Part shown: positions 31,460 to 43,490 of the stretch, piece after piece
Layout of the letters: every line of letters starts with the position of its first letter
Numbering within the stretch: position 1 is the stretch's first letter
NCBI GenBank assembly: GCA_030544235.1
Contig: CM060464.1
Location: 36,503,602 to 36,567,601, forward strand
DNA from: Lepturacanthus savala
Lineage: Eukaryota > Chordata > Actinopteri > Scombriformes > Trichiuridae
DNA length: 64,000 nucleotides
Direction: 5' to 3'
The notes under the pieces: generated by a model
The model's database searches: none
Told to the model about the DNA's origin: nothing
Seen by the model: the letters and a program-made list of their open reading frames with translations, nothing else
Made by a program: the position numbers and the translations under genes

Positions 31460-31690
31460 GTGTTGGGCATAATGTTTTGAAAAAGTAATTGGGTCAATGA
31501 CTGTCATGTGGTTTAACCCTGAAAACTTGGAACCAGACAGAGAGTTTTAAAAAATTAAAAACAAAATCGCAATTTTTGTTTTTTATATACAGAAAATTTT
31601 TGAAGTTCTCATCTTGACAAACATTAGTGGTCATTGACCCAGCTACTTATAGTTACTAGTTACTTCTCTCAAAAAGTAACTGAATTAGTC
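31460..31690. repeat. Possible GTGTTGGG-type MITE
   Basis: The left end AGTGTTGGGCATAATG with AAAAGTAATTGGG and the right end GTTACTAGTTACTTCTC with AAAAGTAACTG are imperfect inverses. Low confidence in the boundaries. Confidence 0.35.
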
Positions 31691-32042
31691 ATTCAGTCAT
31701 CTTCTATACCTGCTTATTCCTCATTAGCGTCACATGGTCTGCTGGAGCCAATCCCAGCACATTACAGGTGAGAGGCAGGATCCACCCAGACAGGTAGCAG
31801 CCTATCATGGAGCACACACACCCTCACACACACACTCACAACTATGGTGATTTAGAGTCTCCAATTAACCTCAGCATGTGTTTGGACTGTGGGAGGAAGC
31901 TGGAGAACCAGGAGAAAACCCACCAGACAGAGAGACAACATGAAACTCCACACAGAAAGGTCCCAGACCAAGAACTGAAACCTGGACCAGGAGTGGAACC
32001 TGTGACCTTCTTGATGTGAGGTAACAGCTCTAACCACCATGT
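31691..32042 (-). mobile_element. tRNA-derived SINE, copy 7, near full length
   Basis: Minus strand: the 5' head CACATGGTGGTTAGAGCTGT (A-box region) is present at the right end, followed by GAAGGTCACAGGTTCCACTC (B-box region), the core and the tail. One of the two copies with a readable tRNA-like promoter. Confidence 0.9.
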
Positions 32043-32289
32043 GGATTTCTTACATTTCTGTGTTAATTGATTTAAAAAGAAAATTCAAGTTATTGTAACA
32101 GTTGAAGTATGTTTTAAGCTGCAATAACGATAAAACATGTTGAAAAAAATGAAATTGATGCAAACTAATTTGCTTACTTATAGATAAAGAAGTTCATAGT
32201 ACATAAAATGACTTTTTAAATGTGGAATATTAGTTGGAGCAGCTTAACTCATAAACCTATGTTTGTATTTTCAATTAATATGATAATTA

Positions 32290-32468
32290 ATAATGGGCAA
32301 CACAGTGGTGCCTCACAGCAAGAAGGTCCCAGCCCTTTCTGTGTGTAATCCATGATAGGCTGCTACTCTCTGGGTGAACCTGAACCTGAAGTATGCTGGG
32401 ATTGGCTCCAGCAGACCATGTGACCCTAGTGAGGAATAAGCAGGTATAGAAAATGTTTAGCTGACTGA
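32290..32468 (+). mobile_element. tRNA-derived SINE, copy 8, internally deleted
   Basis: Head GGGCAACACAGTGGTGCCTC joins via GTCCCAGCCCTTTCTGTGTG directly to CCATGATAGGCTGCTACTC and the tail. About 130 bp of core are missing. Confidence 0.85.
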
Positions 32469-32897
32469 AGTTAATTCAAAACACATTTGATTGTAGAAAA
32501 ATCTAGTAAATTGATTTGTTGTGTTGAACCAACATATTTGTTCTTAGAGACAACTCACAAATGTATTAATACAGAAATGTACTCCTTTAGACTTAAAAGA
32601 AAAAGCAAGTTAAATGTCAGAGCTGCAGAGGTTCAGAGTTGATCCTACATACCTGAGCTGATCTATAAAATACTAGAGTTGTTTAAGTCTTATATGCTAC
32701 AACTTGAACATATGATGAGATGTTACATCCCCTTTTCACCTGGAAAAGCTGGAAAAATTCATCTTTTCAAAATGTTTGCCCATCAAAGTTTGCTCCAACT
32801 TTGTGGGTGGAGCTTATTTTACAAAAACAACGTCATATCTCCTGAACACTTTGTGGTATTGGAGCCACATTTAGTGAACACCTGTCGAAAAGACTTA
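32469..32897. other. Intergenic sequence
   Basis: Nothing recognisable; possibly flanking parts of the Tc1 foldback. Confidence 0.35.
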
Positions 32898-33253
32898 ACA
32901 AAAAAAGGTGAAATAACTGAAAACATGTTTTATATTCTAGGTTCTTAAATAGCCACCCTTTGATCTGATTGATAAAGCAATAAATTCCACTAATTAACCC
33001 TGATAAGGCACAACTATGAAGTGAAAACCATTACAGGTGACTACTTGAAATGGTTTTCTCCATTATTTCATAAAGAGAGTGCCAAGAGTGTGTAAAGCAG
33101 TAATCAGATCAAAGGGTGGCTATTTAGAAGAAACTAGAATATAAAACATGTTATTTCACCTTTTTTGATTAAGTACACCATACACCATAAACATGTGTTC
33201 ATTCATAGCTTTGATGCCTTCAGTGAGAATCTACAATGGAAATAGTCATGGTC
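32898..33253. mobile_element. Foldback made of two Tc1 3' ends
   Basis: Arms at 32898-32970 and 33102-33172 are inverses (AGCCACCCTTTGATCTGATT against AATCAGATCAAAGGGTGGCT), each leading out to the Tc1 untranslated phrase with CATGTT and TTATTTCACC. The right arm continues into TTCATAGCTTTGATGCCTTC, as in the element end at 18614. In the loop, AGAGTGCCAAGAGTGTGTAA reads as the transposase C-terminal RVPRVCKAVI. Confidence 0.7.
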
Positions 33254-35039
33254 ACTGATTGGCCAGAGATTTACATTTATCACAGAAAGAGTCATGATAA
33301 GCGGCATCTGAGCATGACAGCTGCCATCTTTAAACCACAGAATCATCCATGAAACAATAACATGGAGAAGGAACATAGAGAATGAACATGGAACAGGAAC
33401 ATGGAGAAGAAACAGGTCCGTGTGGGAGGTGGAGAGGCTGCTGTGTATGGTTGCGTGTTGTAACAACCTCATCCAGGTTAATTCTTGATAGAAACACAAT
33501 ACACCTGAAACAAAACCAAGTCTCTAAAATAAATCAGATTATGTGTTCAGAGTTGTAAAACGTAATCTCCCCTTGGGGACAATAAATCCAATCTGATCTA
33601 ATCTAATCTAATTGTAGTGATTCAAACAGGTTCTGACTATGGAAATGAGTCATAACCAAGTCCATATGTTGATGTGGGGTCAGTGAGACACGCCTCCTGT
33701 TCTTCTACAGATCATTTCTCACTACGCTCAATTCGATTTTTCTGCTATTTTCATTCATTTTACTCTTTGCTTTGTCACTTTCAGCCAGCTCCACTTTTCC
33801 ACCTGCTGCATCCTCCTGTCATTTAGCTTCTATCTTGTCATCAGAGGTTTGATGTTTTCATTTTAGTGTGAGGTGTGATGTTTTCATATCTTTAGAAGCA
33901 TTTGTAATTCTATTCTATCCGTTTGTCATCACATTTTATCTATCACAGTGGGAGTTTTTTTTTTCTTTTTTTCCTTTATCACTGCACAAATTTCAAATGG
34001 ATCAGTGTCTCCCAGGAGCGTCTCTGAGAGCACCTGGATGGTAATGTTCACTCATTACTACAGTCAGGCTAAATGAGCTGATCACAGAACATCAGTGAAT
34101 GTCACATTCAGTCTGTGGAGGATTTTCAGTTCAACCAACAGTTTACTGAAACCTCTGGCAGATGTTTTAAACAAGATGTCATTGATTCATATTAACCAGT
34201 AACTTTTTTCTACATTTAACGTGACACTTCCTCCCTGTGGCCTTTTCTGTGAAATGGCCTGTAAACAGCACGGCGGGTGTTTCTGGGACGTTTTGGGGAT
34301 CTGGCGTAATTAAAGGCATCAATATATGTTTGCAGAGTGGACAGAAGGTTTTAGTATTTCGGCCTCCTGTGGGACTTTATTTAGGAAAAGATATGAGACC
34401 AATAATTTCTCATGAAATGTGCTGTTACACTGTGATCACATGACTAATATAGACTGACTGAATTAAACACGTTTGTCAATTGAAAACAGATAATTAGAGC
34501 GATTACATGCTTGAAGGTTTAGTGAGAGATGTCACACATTTCTCGTTAACCACTCACTCGTTTTCTGCTGGGGTTCCAGTCTAAAAAATAAAAAAAGATG
34601 GAGGTGAGGCATCATGGTGGCTGTTCCTTTAGTGTTTAGGAAGTCTCTCTCTAAAACAAATAGTCTGATTAACACCAGTAAAACACTGAATAAACAGTTC
34701 CATGTTAATAATCTGTGTTTCTCTGCTACCTGAGCTAATACTAACTGTGCTCATCTTGTTTGAATCCAGACATCTGAAATATAAATGAGGCTTAAAATTG
34801 GATAAAAAGTCAATTTTATGAAGCTTAAGTTTGACAGACACGTGAGTCATTTCTTATTTAGATTAAATAAATGCAAAATTCTGATTTTCTTCTAGGTTTG
34901 AAACTGTTGAGATAGTCAAAGTAAACAAGTGAACAACATATTTAACACAGATCAGTATTTTAATAATATTATTGTTTTGACATTTTAATCGAGGAAATAT
35001 GTCATATGATGACATACTTGACACATCTCGTCAGTTTTC
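33254..35039. other. Intergenic sequence
   Basis: Apart from the LINE tail at 33540-33613 and a small GAACATGGA tandem at about 33360-33410, nothing recognised. The open frames at 33203-33499 and 34629-34850 show no domain. Confidence 0.4.
33540..33613 (+). mobile_element. LINE 3' tail
   Basis: CTCCCCTTGGGGACAATAAA followed by (ATCTA)n is a familiar fish non-LTR 3' terminus. No coding part is attached. Confidence 0.5.
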
Positions 35040-35480
35040 TTAAGGTCATGTGTTTTATTTTGTCTTCATTTTGATTCATGTTTCCTGTTTTATTTTGACA
35101 CTTACCTCTCATTTCACTTCCTGCCCCTTGTTTTTCCCTCCAGTTGGATTGTTTGCCCCGCCCTCATTGGATTCACCTGTGACTCGTTACCACTCCCCTC
35201 TCTTGCGTATTTAGTCTGTGTTTTCCTTTCTCTCTGTCCCATTTGGTTTTGTAGCTCAGTGCCTCACGTCCCAGCCTTTTGTTATCACTCATGATTGGAT
35301 TCTCTTGCTGTTTTGGGGTTTTGTCTGTCTGCTGACCTCTGCCTTTGCCTAGCTCTTTTTGGGTTTGTTTGCCTCGTCTGACTGATTACTGTGTACCGAA
35401 CCTTCCTTCTGACAACTAAACTGAGATTCGTCTAAACCTTGAACTGTTTTTGAGTCGTGTTTTTAGGTCCAACCTTCTGT
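35040..35480 (+). mobile_element. Probable solo LTR of a gypsy-like element
   Basis: The T-rich, C-rich order of phrases (TCATGTGTTTTATTTTG, TTGGATTCACCTGTGACTCG, CTCTCTTGCGTATTTAGTC, TTTGCCTCGTCTGACTG) resembles fish gypsy LTRs, with a TATTTA-type box at about 35209. Ends and target duplication were not found. Confidence 0.45.
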
Positions 35481-35720
35481 GGAGCACTAGTCTTCACAGT
35501 ACTGAATGTTTATTTTGAAGAACTTTGACACATGTATAATATATCAAAAATCAATAAATATGTTCATAAAAAGCTTTTTTATTTATCTGTATTTTAAATG
35601 CAGTCTATTTGACGTTTCTGTGTGATCATAGACGTGTGTTTCTATGATGCTGCAGAGATACAGATAGAGAACTCTGATGTTTAAGAGTTCAGATTCAGTA
35701 TCAGCTTTATACTTTCCAAT

Positions 35721-35722
<2 letters not shown>

Positions 35723-35801
<79 letters not shown>
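35723..35801. repeat. (GT)n microsatellite
   Basis: About 39 uninterrupted GT dinucleotides. Confidence 0.98.
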
Positions 35802-35802
<1 letters not shown>

Positions 35803-35912
35803 ACGGTAATGCCAATGTTACGTGACGTTAAAAGGCTTCATCGAGCTGCACGAAAGAAAAGCGACACATGATGAGTCAGTGAGAAATGAACTGAAGCTGG
35901 AACTGAGAATAA
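35802..35912 (+). repeat. Unclassified repeat, inverted copy of 28560-28673
   Basis: CACGGTAATGCCAATGTTAC and GGCTTCATCGAGCTGCACGA match the inverse of the 28.6 kb copy at high identity, apart from small indels. Confidence 0.7.
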
Positions 35913-36594
35913 AAAAAAACTAAAAACGCAGTGTGAAGATGCTGCAGAGACGTTTGAGGCCTGGTTCTTGTTTTAGACTAATTTAGCAAATTTGCCCAGA
36001 CAGGTTGTCATGGTGAAGCCTTTGTTCGTACGGTACAGTCTGATCCATCTGTCTGGCTTTTCTGAGCTGCTTCATTGTGTCTGAGCAGGAAATTGTTGAC
36101 GACGAGTGTTTTGTGATTTATTCAATTGAAGTTTTTCTTTTCAGCAGCAACTTTTTTTTTTTTCCCTCAGATGTGGATTTCACAGCGTGGATTCGTGTCT
36201 GCTCCGGTTTCCTCGCAGCAGTCGGGGAGCTCAGCTCAGCGGGGGTGGCTCTGAGATATTTTGGGGATCTGTTTGGAACCAACACGTCGCATCCTTTGGG
36301 GTAGTCCGATGTCCTCTGGCCTTCCAACACAGCAGGTCGTCAGAAGAAAACATGGCAGACCTGGATTTCCTGTCCGTGTCCTCACCGTCCTACAACATGT
36401 GTGTCAGCAGTGAGTCGGTCCAGCCCAGGACAGTGAACTCTGTTTTTAGAAGCAGCCGCATGAACCTCACAAACACTGTCCTTCCTTCCATCAGAATCCA
36501 GATGAAATGGGTCTGAACTGACCTTCAGTGGCGAGCTGTCACTCCGCTGAAAAGGCTCCAGCCTGAGCACTAAATGATCCACTCACTATCGATT
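35913..36594. other. Intergenic sequence
   Basis: Moderate GC content, open frames in several phases but no recognised domain. Not called as coding. Confidence 0.35.
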
Positions 36595-36850
36595 CAGATT
36601 CCACCTCTGAGCTTCTATTACCGGGCCTCGCTGCAGCCTTTGACACCATTGATCACTGTAAACTGTTAGACATACTCAATTGTTATTTCACTGTCTCTCT
36701 CTTGGCTTCACTCCTATTTATCTGAAAGAACTCGCACAGTGAGCTGCAATAAAACTACATCTGCATTCTCTGATATGTGGAGTACCCCAGGGCTTGGGTC
36801 TTGGCCTTCCACTTTTCTCTCTTTATATTTCCCTTCTTGCCTAATTTGTA
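36595..36850 (+). pseudogene. LINE reverse transcriptase fragment (motif A region)
   Basis: The plus strand reads LAAAFDTIDHCKLLDILNCY and, after a one-base shift, LSWLHSYLSERTRTVSCNK, then a decayed VPQGLGLGP-like phrase (STPGLGLGP) near 36785-36815. This is the order of motifs A to B of an L2/CR1-type reverse transcriptase ('LLDLSAAFDTIDH...W..SYLS.R...V...VPQGS.LGP'). The catalytic Asp of FDTIDH is present, but YADD and everything beyond are missing, and frameshifts break it. It might belong with the LINE 3' tail at 37950-38083 on the same strand, though the DNA between is not recognisable. Confidence 0.7.
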
Positions 36851-37949
36851 CATGTTCATGGAATGAATTTCCCTTTGATTTGAGCAGATTTCCACAGATC
36901 ATCATTCCTTTGTTTCTAAAAAGTTCCTTGCTGGCAGCCCACAGCTACATTTACCACCAAAGACTGTAAAAACTTATCAAATACATCATTTTACCAATTG
37001 TGACCTTTGTGTCTCCAAAGCCCTTGTGAATTTGTTAATGCTAGGAAAAGCTTTGAGAGATTTTAAAAGGTGCAGTGTCTCAGATTTATCAGAATCTACT
37101 AGAAATGAAATATTTCCATAAATGTATTAGTTTATAATTCAATCAACATATTTGTTGTTGTAATGAGGATGCTTTATTACTTTAGATCGAGAGCTTTATC
37201 TACATGTAGAGTAGAATGAAGCCTCAATATTTCTAGAATAGCTCAGAATAAACAAGCCAAACTTGTTGTGTGTTGTTGTGTGAAAAGTGGAGGGAAAACA
37301 ACTCTTTGTATGAGGGTCATGAATGCATCAAACTAATTTCAAAGCAATTATGATATTTGTAACTATGTATTTAGATAAAATGTAATTAAATCCAAATAAT
37401 ATTTGTGTTTTTATTACCTTAGATCTTGACTGTATAGAAAAAAAAGATGAATACGTTAGCAGCTAAGGATTTTATATATATTTATATATATATAATTATG
37501 TAAATGTATATTAGTCAATCTGTATCACATTTTCTAAACCCTCATCTTCAACCACTAATTGTGGTCTACAGTCCTGGGAAATTCAGCGATTTCCAATGTT
37601 GACTTACTCATTTTCTTCCTATGAAGACAAAGTCATTTATTCAGGTTTGGGCTGCTTGTCTGTTTTCAGACCAGAACCAGAACCAGGACCACCAATAGCT
37701 CCAGAGCTTCTGTTGCTGGGATGTGTTTTGGTGCATTTAAATGGTATTTTATGGTTGGTGCTTCTGTGATATTAAACTCTCTTCTGCACATTTTGCAAAG
37801 TTGCCATAACATCTTTGTAATAAACCTGTTGTTCAGACCCTCAGCTGGATGATGGTGGGTTTGTTTTGTGGCCTTCTGTTCTAAGAATAAATATAAAAAA
37901 GTGTGTTTAGCAGAAGGCAAAGAGCTTTTTACAGTCATCTGCTTCATTA
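36851..37949. other. Intergenic sequence between LINE pieces
   Basis: AT-rich with a TATA-type tract near 37472-37495. No clear LINE coding is seen. Confidence 0.35.
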
Positions 37950-38083
37950 CTATTCAGCAGGACCTCCTGTGTGTTTTATGTCTGTGTTTTTATTTGATTG
38001 TAATTCTCAGTCTCTGTAAAGCACTCTGGTCAACTCTTGTTGTTTTTGAATGTACTCTATAAATAAATTGACTTGACTTGACA
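37950..38083 (+). mobile_element. LINE 3' end with (TTGAC)n tail
   Basis: GTAAAGCACTCTGGTCAAC, then CTCTATAAATAAATTGACTT and tandem TTGAC. The same 3' architecture as the L2-type LINE at 385-1467. Confidence 0.75.
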
Positions 38084-39276
38084 TTTACAACCACTTCAGC
38101 TGTACACAGGGTTTAAACTTCTCTATCTTTTTTTCATTTGTTACACAACTACTTTCTTTTCCGACCCTTAAACTCAACTGTACGTCTTTCTTTTGATTGA
38201 TGGAAGTGGAAGTTAAAGCCTGCAGCCCACGCGCTCCGCTCACAGGTAACACTGAATATGTCTCTGACTGTTCTACTGAGCTCTGCTTTTCTCTTCCAGT
38301 CACTAAACCTCATTCTAACAGCTCTAAATGAAGCTTTTATTCTGCACCAACAGACTGCAGCTCACATGGAAGTCCTGCATGTTTATATTTACCATATTCA
38401 GTCTGTTGTCAAGTCTGTTTTTGGTTGCATCACCTAATATCACAAATCACATATTTGCCTCAGGAGACTTAATATATTCACAACACCTTCCATCTTTAAT
38501 AAGGAAAATTAATTATATTAATTTCTGACATGAACATTTAAGTCACATGAATCATCAGCTGTTTCTGCTGTCAGCGTTTTCATAGAACAATTGTCTTCGT
38601 CCTTAAAGCTTGACATTTTCTCCTAAATGACTGGTTTCAAACTCTCAACCCCTACTTCATCATCTACTATTTATTAAAGCTGTGCTAAAAGTACACTTTG
38701 CATCTTTTTTCTTTCTTTTTTTAATTTGTTATTGAAATTTCTGAACATACATTTTACAGAGGAAATAAGCACACTTTAAAGTAGAAAATGATATATACAA
38801 TAAGTACAGCAGTATAACAATAGTAAAGTAAAGATTCACTGATTCACAATAAAACAAAGAAAAAGTAGAGAGAAAAAAACACTATGATTAAATTCTCTGT
38901 TACATTAGACATTTCAAATGAACATGTAACGGAGCAGAGACATAAAGGGAAAAAAGATTAATGAATAATAAATAACAAGCAATGTCCAGGATGAATTTAT
39001 TTGCACATCTATTTGTTTCTGTTTTTTAAGAGAAAATTTAAATGAAAACAGGAAAACAAAGTCTCTCCACTTTGCACAATGACTATGATATTTACCCAAT
39101 AACAGAATTATTTTAGTACTGTTTGAAAGGGAGCAAATTATCTGTGTATAGATAATTAAATTGTAATTGAATAGATGGAACCTTGTTATGTGTTCTGTTC
39201 TGTTTTTTCCGTTTGTGTTTGTGCTCTTGTTGTGACTTCGGACCTCTTTCTTTCATTATACACTATTGTACACAAG
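38084..39276. other. AT-rich intergenic sequence
   Basis: Nothing recognisable. Confidence 0.4.
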
Positions 39277-39278
39277 CT

Positions 39279-39330
<52 letters not shown>

Positions 39331-39345
39331 TGCGTGTGTGTGTTG
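39277..39345. repeat. (GT)n microsatellite
   Basis: About 34 GT dinucleotides with a GAGTGC interruption near the right end. Confidence 0.96.
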
Positions 39346-39409
39346 GTCAGCAGTAAATTCATGGTAACCAGAACCCAACCCTCCCTCCCCAGATTCTGCT
39401 GAGCTAATA

Positions 39410-39970
39410 TCTGTCTATCCCGACCTGGAATTTACAGCACTCACTGTCCCGTTCTGCAAAAACTCGGGCGAGCCCAGAGAATTGAGGTATCCATTCCGAC
39501 GACAGTTTTACAACGGCTAAGTTCACTTAGCATTAAATCCTCCTCCTGACTCAAGACTAACCTTGTTTTCAGACCCAAAGCAGGCAGGAGAAAGGAAAAA
39601 GCCTCGCTCAAATTTAGTGTTTAATTTGGTTAATATCGCCGGCTCGCTCTGTAAATTTACTGCAGCCCTCAATTTGAATTAGACTGCAGGGAACAGTTAG
39701 AGCAGCCGAGTCCATGTGAATGAAGCGTGGACACTAATGCAAATGCACGAGCTACCGGTCAATACTGCTGTGTTTGCTTTTCTGCTCCTTGTTTACCCGC
39801 AGAGTGTGTGCATGCTAATGGCTCGCAGGGAAATATAAAATGTAGAAAGATTTTCGACACATTTCACACGCCGCACAAAGCAAATGAACAAGAGCCACGT
39901 AGCTCGTTTGGAGAGTAAATGAATACAAGAGGCTGTAGTGTTCAGTCAATAAAGTTTCTTTAGTCGACAT
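39410..39970. other. Candidate conserved non-coding element
   Basis: No transposon motif or simple repeat. Contains clustered homeodomain-type and octamer-like sites (TTTAATTTGGTTAATATCG, CAATTTGAATTAG, ATGCAAAT near 39738) in balanced-composition DNA, unlike its AT-rich surroundings. The look is that of vertebrate enhancer-type conserved DNA; this is an impression that only an alignment can confirm. Confidence 0.3.
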
Positions 39971-41814
39971 TTCAAAGCTTTGCAGAGCAACACATTCATG
40001 CTTTGTGATTCATGGTGTGAGGTCGATATGCGGTTTTGTCTGACGACTGCATGTTCTCAACTTCTATGCAGTTCAACCCTGAAGCTTTTCTTCCGCATGA
40101 ATTTAAACATGAATGGATAAAAACATCTTGGTCATAATTGCAGTGTTGAATAATCAGCTTGGTTGACACTTTATGTTCATGTAATCACAATTCAATCAGA
40201 GATTTAAACGTATATGCTTCTGGCCCATTTTTGATAAAAAGTAATCTAAGTATCCCTAATAATTGAAAGACTAAAAAAAAAAAAAAAAAAAAAGAAAAGT
40301 GTCAAAACCAAACAGTTTTTGGTTGAAACAGTATTTTAACAGAAATAAAGCAAAATAAGAAATGATCTACTATTACATTACAAACATTCAGGGCTGAAGT
40401 AGTTTACATGGTGAGCAGCTGGAGACAGAACCCGTCCAGACAATATAGATTTCACTGTTTTGTAGATTTTAACCAAAATATTCTGGTAGATGATGCAACA
40501 TACTCAGATTTCATGTTTCTAGCTCAAAGCTTGTCTTAGTTTTTAGACAAAAGTAACATTTCTCCAGTTTCCATCATTATCACACTACATCAACGTACCA
40601 GACACCACCGTGCTCACCTTGTGAACTTTAATAACCTACGACCTGTTTTTAATGTTCAGTCCCTTATAGATAAAGCATGTGCATTCACTTTCCTTTTCGC
40701 TTGATCAGTTCACCACCTTTGAACGTGCAGCCCGTCCATTCTTTGTATCACAATTTTACAGACCCCCTAAAAATAATGCTGCTTTATCAGTGACTTTTCA
40801 GAATGTTTATCAATAGACCATGCCACTTACAATTTTATTATTACTTAAATTAAGACTTAAATTTACACATAGACAATCCATCAGACCACAGGACTAAAGA
40901 GTTTTTAAACCTTTTTAGTTGCACCTTGTGATTCTATGGTTGATGATCCACCAGTTTTAAAGAACATAAACAAAATCATTAAATAAACTGAAGACAAATT
41001 GCAGGATAACAGAGAAAATAGAGAAAAAACTGTCAATTACCATTTACTATACTGTGACCAATTAAAAATAATTATCACACTACACAATAATAACCCCAAA
41101 ATTCTTTTTAATATGATTGACCGTTTAATTAATCAAAATCAGCAAAACCCAACATCCTCCAACAACCTCTCTGTGATGACTTTAAAGACCACTTCAGAAA
41201 TAAAATTGATTCTATCAGATCCACAATTTTGAGTAAACAAAAACAATGTTAATGCAGTTGAATGTATGTTTTACCATGAAACTCTAGACAGTTTTTGTCC
41301 TGGTTGATGCTGAGATGTTTGGTAGAGTAAGTTCCCAAGTTAAACCGGCATTTTAGACCCAATCACATCACTTTTTAAAACATTTTATGGTGTCTTTGGA
41401 CACCTTCATAGCAAAAGTGTCCATACACAAACCAACTGCTGTAAAATCATCATACATCAATATTTTTTTCTGTTTTTTTTCTTAAATATCTTAAACAATT
41501 TCGTTCCTGCTCAAAACTGCCAAACATGCAATTTTCAGGATTCTAACCCTTTGTTTGTTCAGAGAGTATAAAAGACATGTAAAAGTAAACGACTTTAAAA
41601 ATTCAAATAAAACAAAGACTTTCTGCAAAAATTCATGCCAAAAACAGCCAAAAAAGGTTGACAAAAATGTAAAAAAAAAAAAGAAATAAATGGTGTCAGA
41701 AGAGGGATGACATCAGAGTGTTTAATGATCATATGGTGCAACAAGAAAAGAACAAGAAATTTGTTATTACAACATTTGAGTGTGTTTAAATTCTGTGCTA
41801 CTGTGTCCAAGCTG
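39971..41814. other. AT-rich intergenic sequence
   Basis: Holds an A run at 40274-40293. The small frame at 40999-41232 is Asn/Lys-rich and not gene-like. Confidence 0.4.
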
Positions 41815-42530
41815 TTAGTAACAGTGCTGCTCCACCACGTAATCTCCCTCCTCTTGGAGGTTGTCAATGTGGTGCAACCTGGAAACGTTGTCCACAACCA
41901 CAGAGGCCCTGCCTGACCGGTGCTGGATGGTGAAGCTAAAAGGCTGCAGTGAAAGCTACAATTGGGTGAAGCGGCTCTTATAGTCCTTTATGGAACTGAT
42001 CCAGGTGAGAGCTCAAACTCCTGACAAGGCTCTTTACATCTCAAGCCCTCTAGACCCAATTAAGGTCCAGACCTTCTTTCTCTATAGAGGAGTACAGTGT
42101 TTCCCAGGGCTGTAGCTTGATCGGATGCTCTTCACCCAGCTCCACTTGGGCCAAGACTGCTCCAAGGCTGAATGCAGATCTATCCAAATGCACCAGGAAA
42201 CTAAAGTCTGGACTTTTAAAGACTGGGGAAGAACAAAGGTAGTCTTTCAAGGTGTGAAACGCTGCCTCTGATCCTTATAGGTAAGGGCTGTGAGTGGAGT
42301 GGCAATGGTGACAAATTGGGCACAAACTGTCTGTACCAGGCTACTAATTCTAGGAACGACTGAATCTCCTTCTTGGTGCGAGGACAAGGGCAGTTCTGGA
42401 CAGCTTGCACCTTATCTACTTGTGGAAGCACCTCTCCTCATTCTAGTTGATACCATAGGAACCATGTCTCCTCCTTGATGAGTGACAAACCAGCTTTCTG
42501 TGGATGGATCACTGCTTTTTTTCAGTAAAG
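41815..42530 (-). pseudogene. Ty3/gypsy pol fragment (RT thumb, RNase H)
   Basis: Minus-strand pieces in order: HPQV-like start with VQNCPCPRTKKEIQSFLELV and WYRQFVPNLSPL (42300-42400), the end of the reverse transcriptase; then LCSSPVFKSPDFSFLVHLDR, SAFSLGAVLAQ and YSSIEKEGLDLNWV (42050-42240), the N-terminal part of gypsy RNase H with its Asp in the HLDR strand and Glu in EKE. Below 42000 follow a decayed SLQPF-SFTIQHRSGQ and NVSRLHHIDNLQEE-type linker (to about 41830). Frames differ between pieces and stops occur, so it is dead. There are no LTRs next to it; the family could be that of the LTR at 45594-46069, which has the same orientation, but nothing links them directly. Confidence 0.8.
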
Positions 42531-43342
42531 TTCAAAAAGTTGCAGGAGACAAATGTGTAACATGACAGCTAACTGACATTTGTTCCAGTTTTTAAACCAC
42601 AAAACAGTACTTTTGAAACTATCTGTGTGAATATTTGACCTTCAACATATGTGCAGACATATAAACTGTCTGTTCTGTTCTGTAAAAAATCCAATTTGTG
42701 AATAAAAGAGGAGACAAAGAGCAGACTGACTGAAGCATTTTTCATATTATGTGCTGAGTGAAGGAATCTATTGATCAGCAGAACATTAACTGAATAGCAG
42801 CGGTGATAATAAATTAATCCTATTCAACCTATTTACTGCTTCTCTCTTCATATCACAGTAAATGCAATTTTTGAATTTGTTTAGTATAACTGGGATAAAA
42901 TAAATAATTAGGACTCCACCTTGAGCTCAGGGATCAGCTGACAGTGTTTTCACAGCAGTGGATAAAAACTGAAGACAACTTTTAAAACTCTGTTTTCTGT
43001 TTTAACATCATATAATTAAAGGTACAACACATCATTTCTCCAGATTAAAATATCCAAAAATAGGTGTCACTATCCTTTAACAAAGAATTAAATCATGTGA
43101 CAATATCTTAGATATCGATAGATAAAAAAAGTAAATAAAAACATTAAGAAAAGTCAAAACAATCCTGCTTTAAGAAAACAGGAATTCATTTAGCAAAATC
43201 AAGCAAAAAATGAATCAAGCAAACTACATAATAATTCTACTCAACATTAGACTACAATTACTGCAAATACAAGATAATTTCACTCATTAAGATTTCAAGG
43301 AGGGAGACTAAGAGAATCCAAGGTCATAAAAAACTATTTTAT
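42531..43342. other. AT-rich intergenic sequence
   Basis: Nothing recognisable. Confidence 0.4.
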
Positions 43343-43490
43343 CTAGTGGTTCTCAACCTACGGGTTGAGCCCTTCTAAAGTGTCGGTGGATAAATGTGAG
43401 GGATCATGAGATGATTAATGGGAAAGAAGAATAAAGTTCTGATTCACTTCTTTGTAAATTGTTGAATTATTTTCCATCTTTGGGCCATGA
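43343..43490. mobile_element. hAT-type MITE, left end only
   Basis: Begins CTAGTGGTTCTCAACC with a GGGTTGAGCCC phrase and a GGATCATGAG-type continuation known from fish hAT MITEs. The right end is not found. Confidence 0.45.

Noticed and set aside
33203..33499. 98-codon minus-strand frame as a membrane peptide
   Set aside because: Hydrophobic only because it is antisense to a GAACATGGA tandem; overlaps a Tc1 end.
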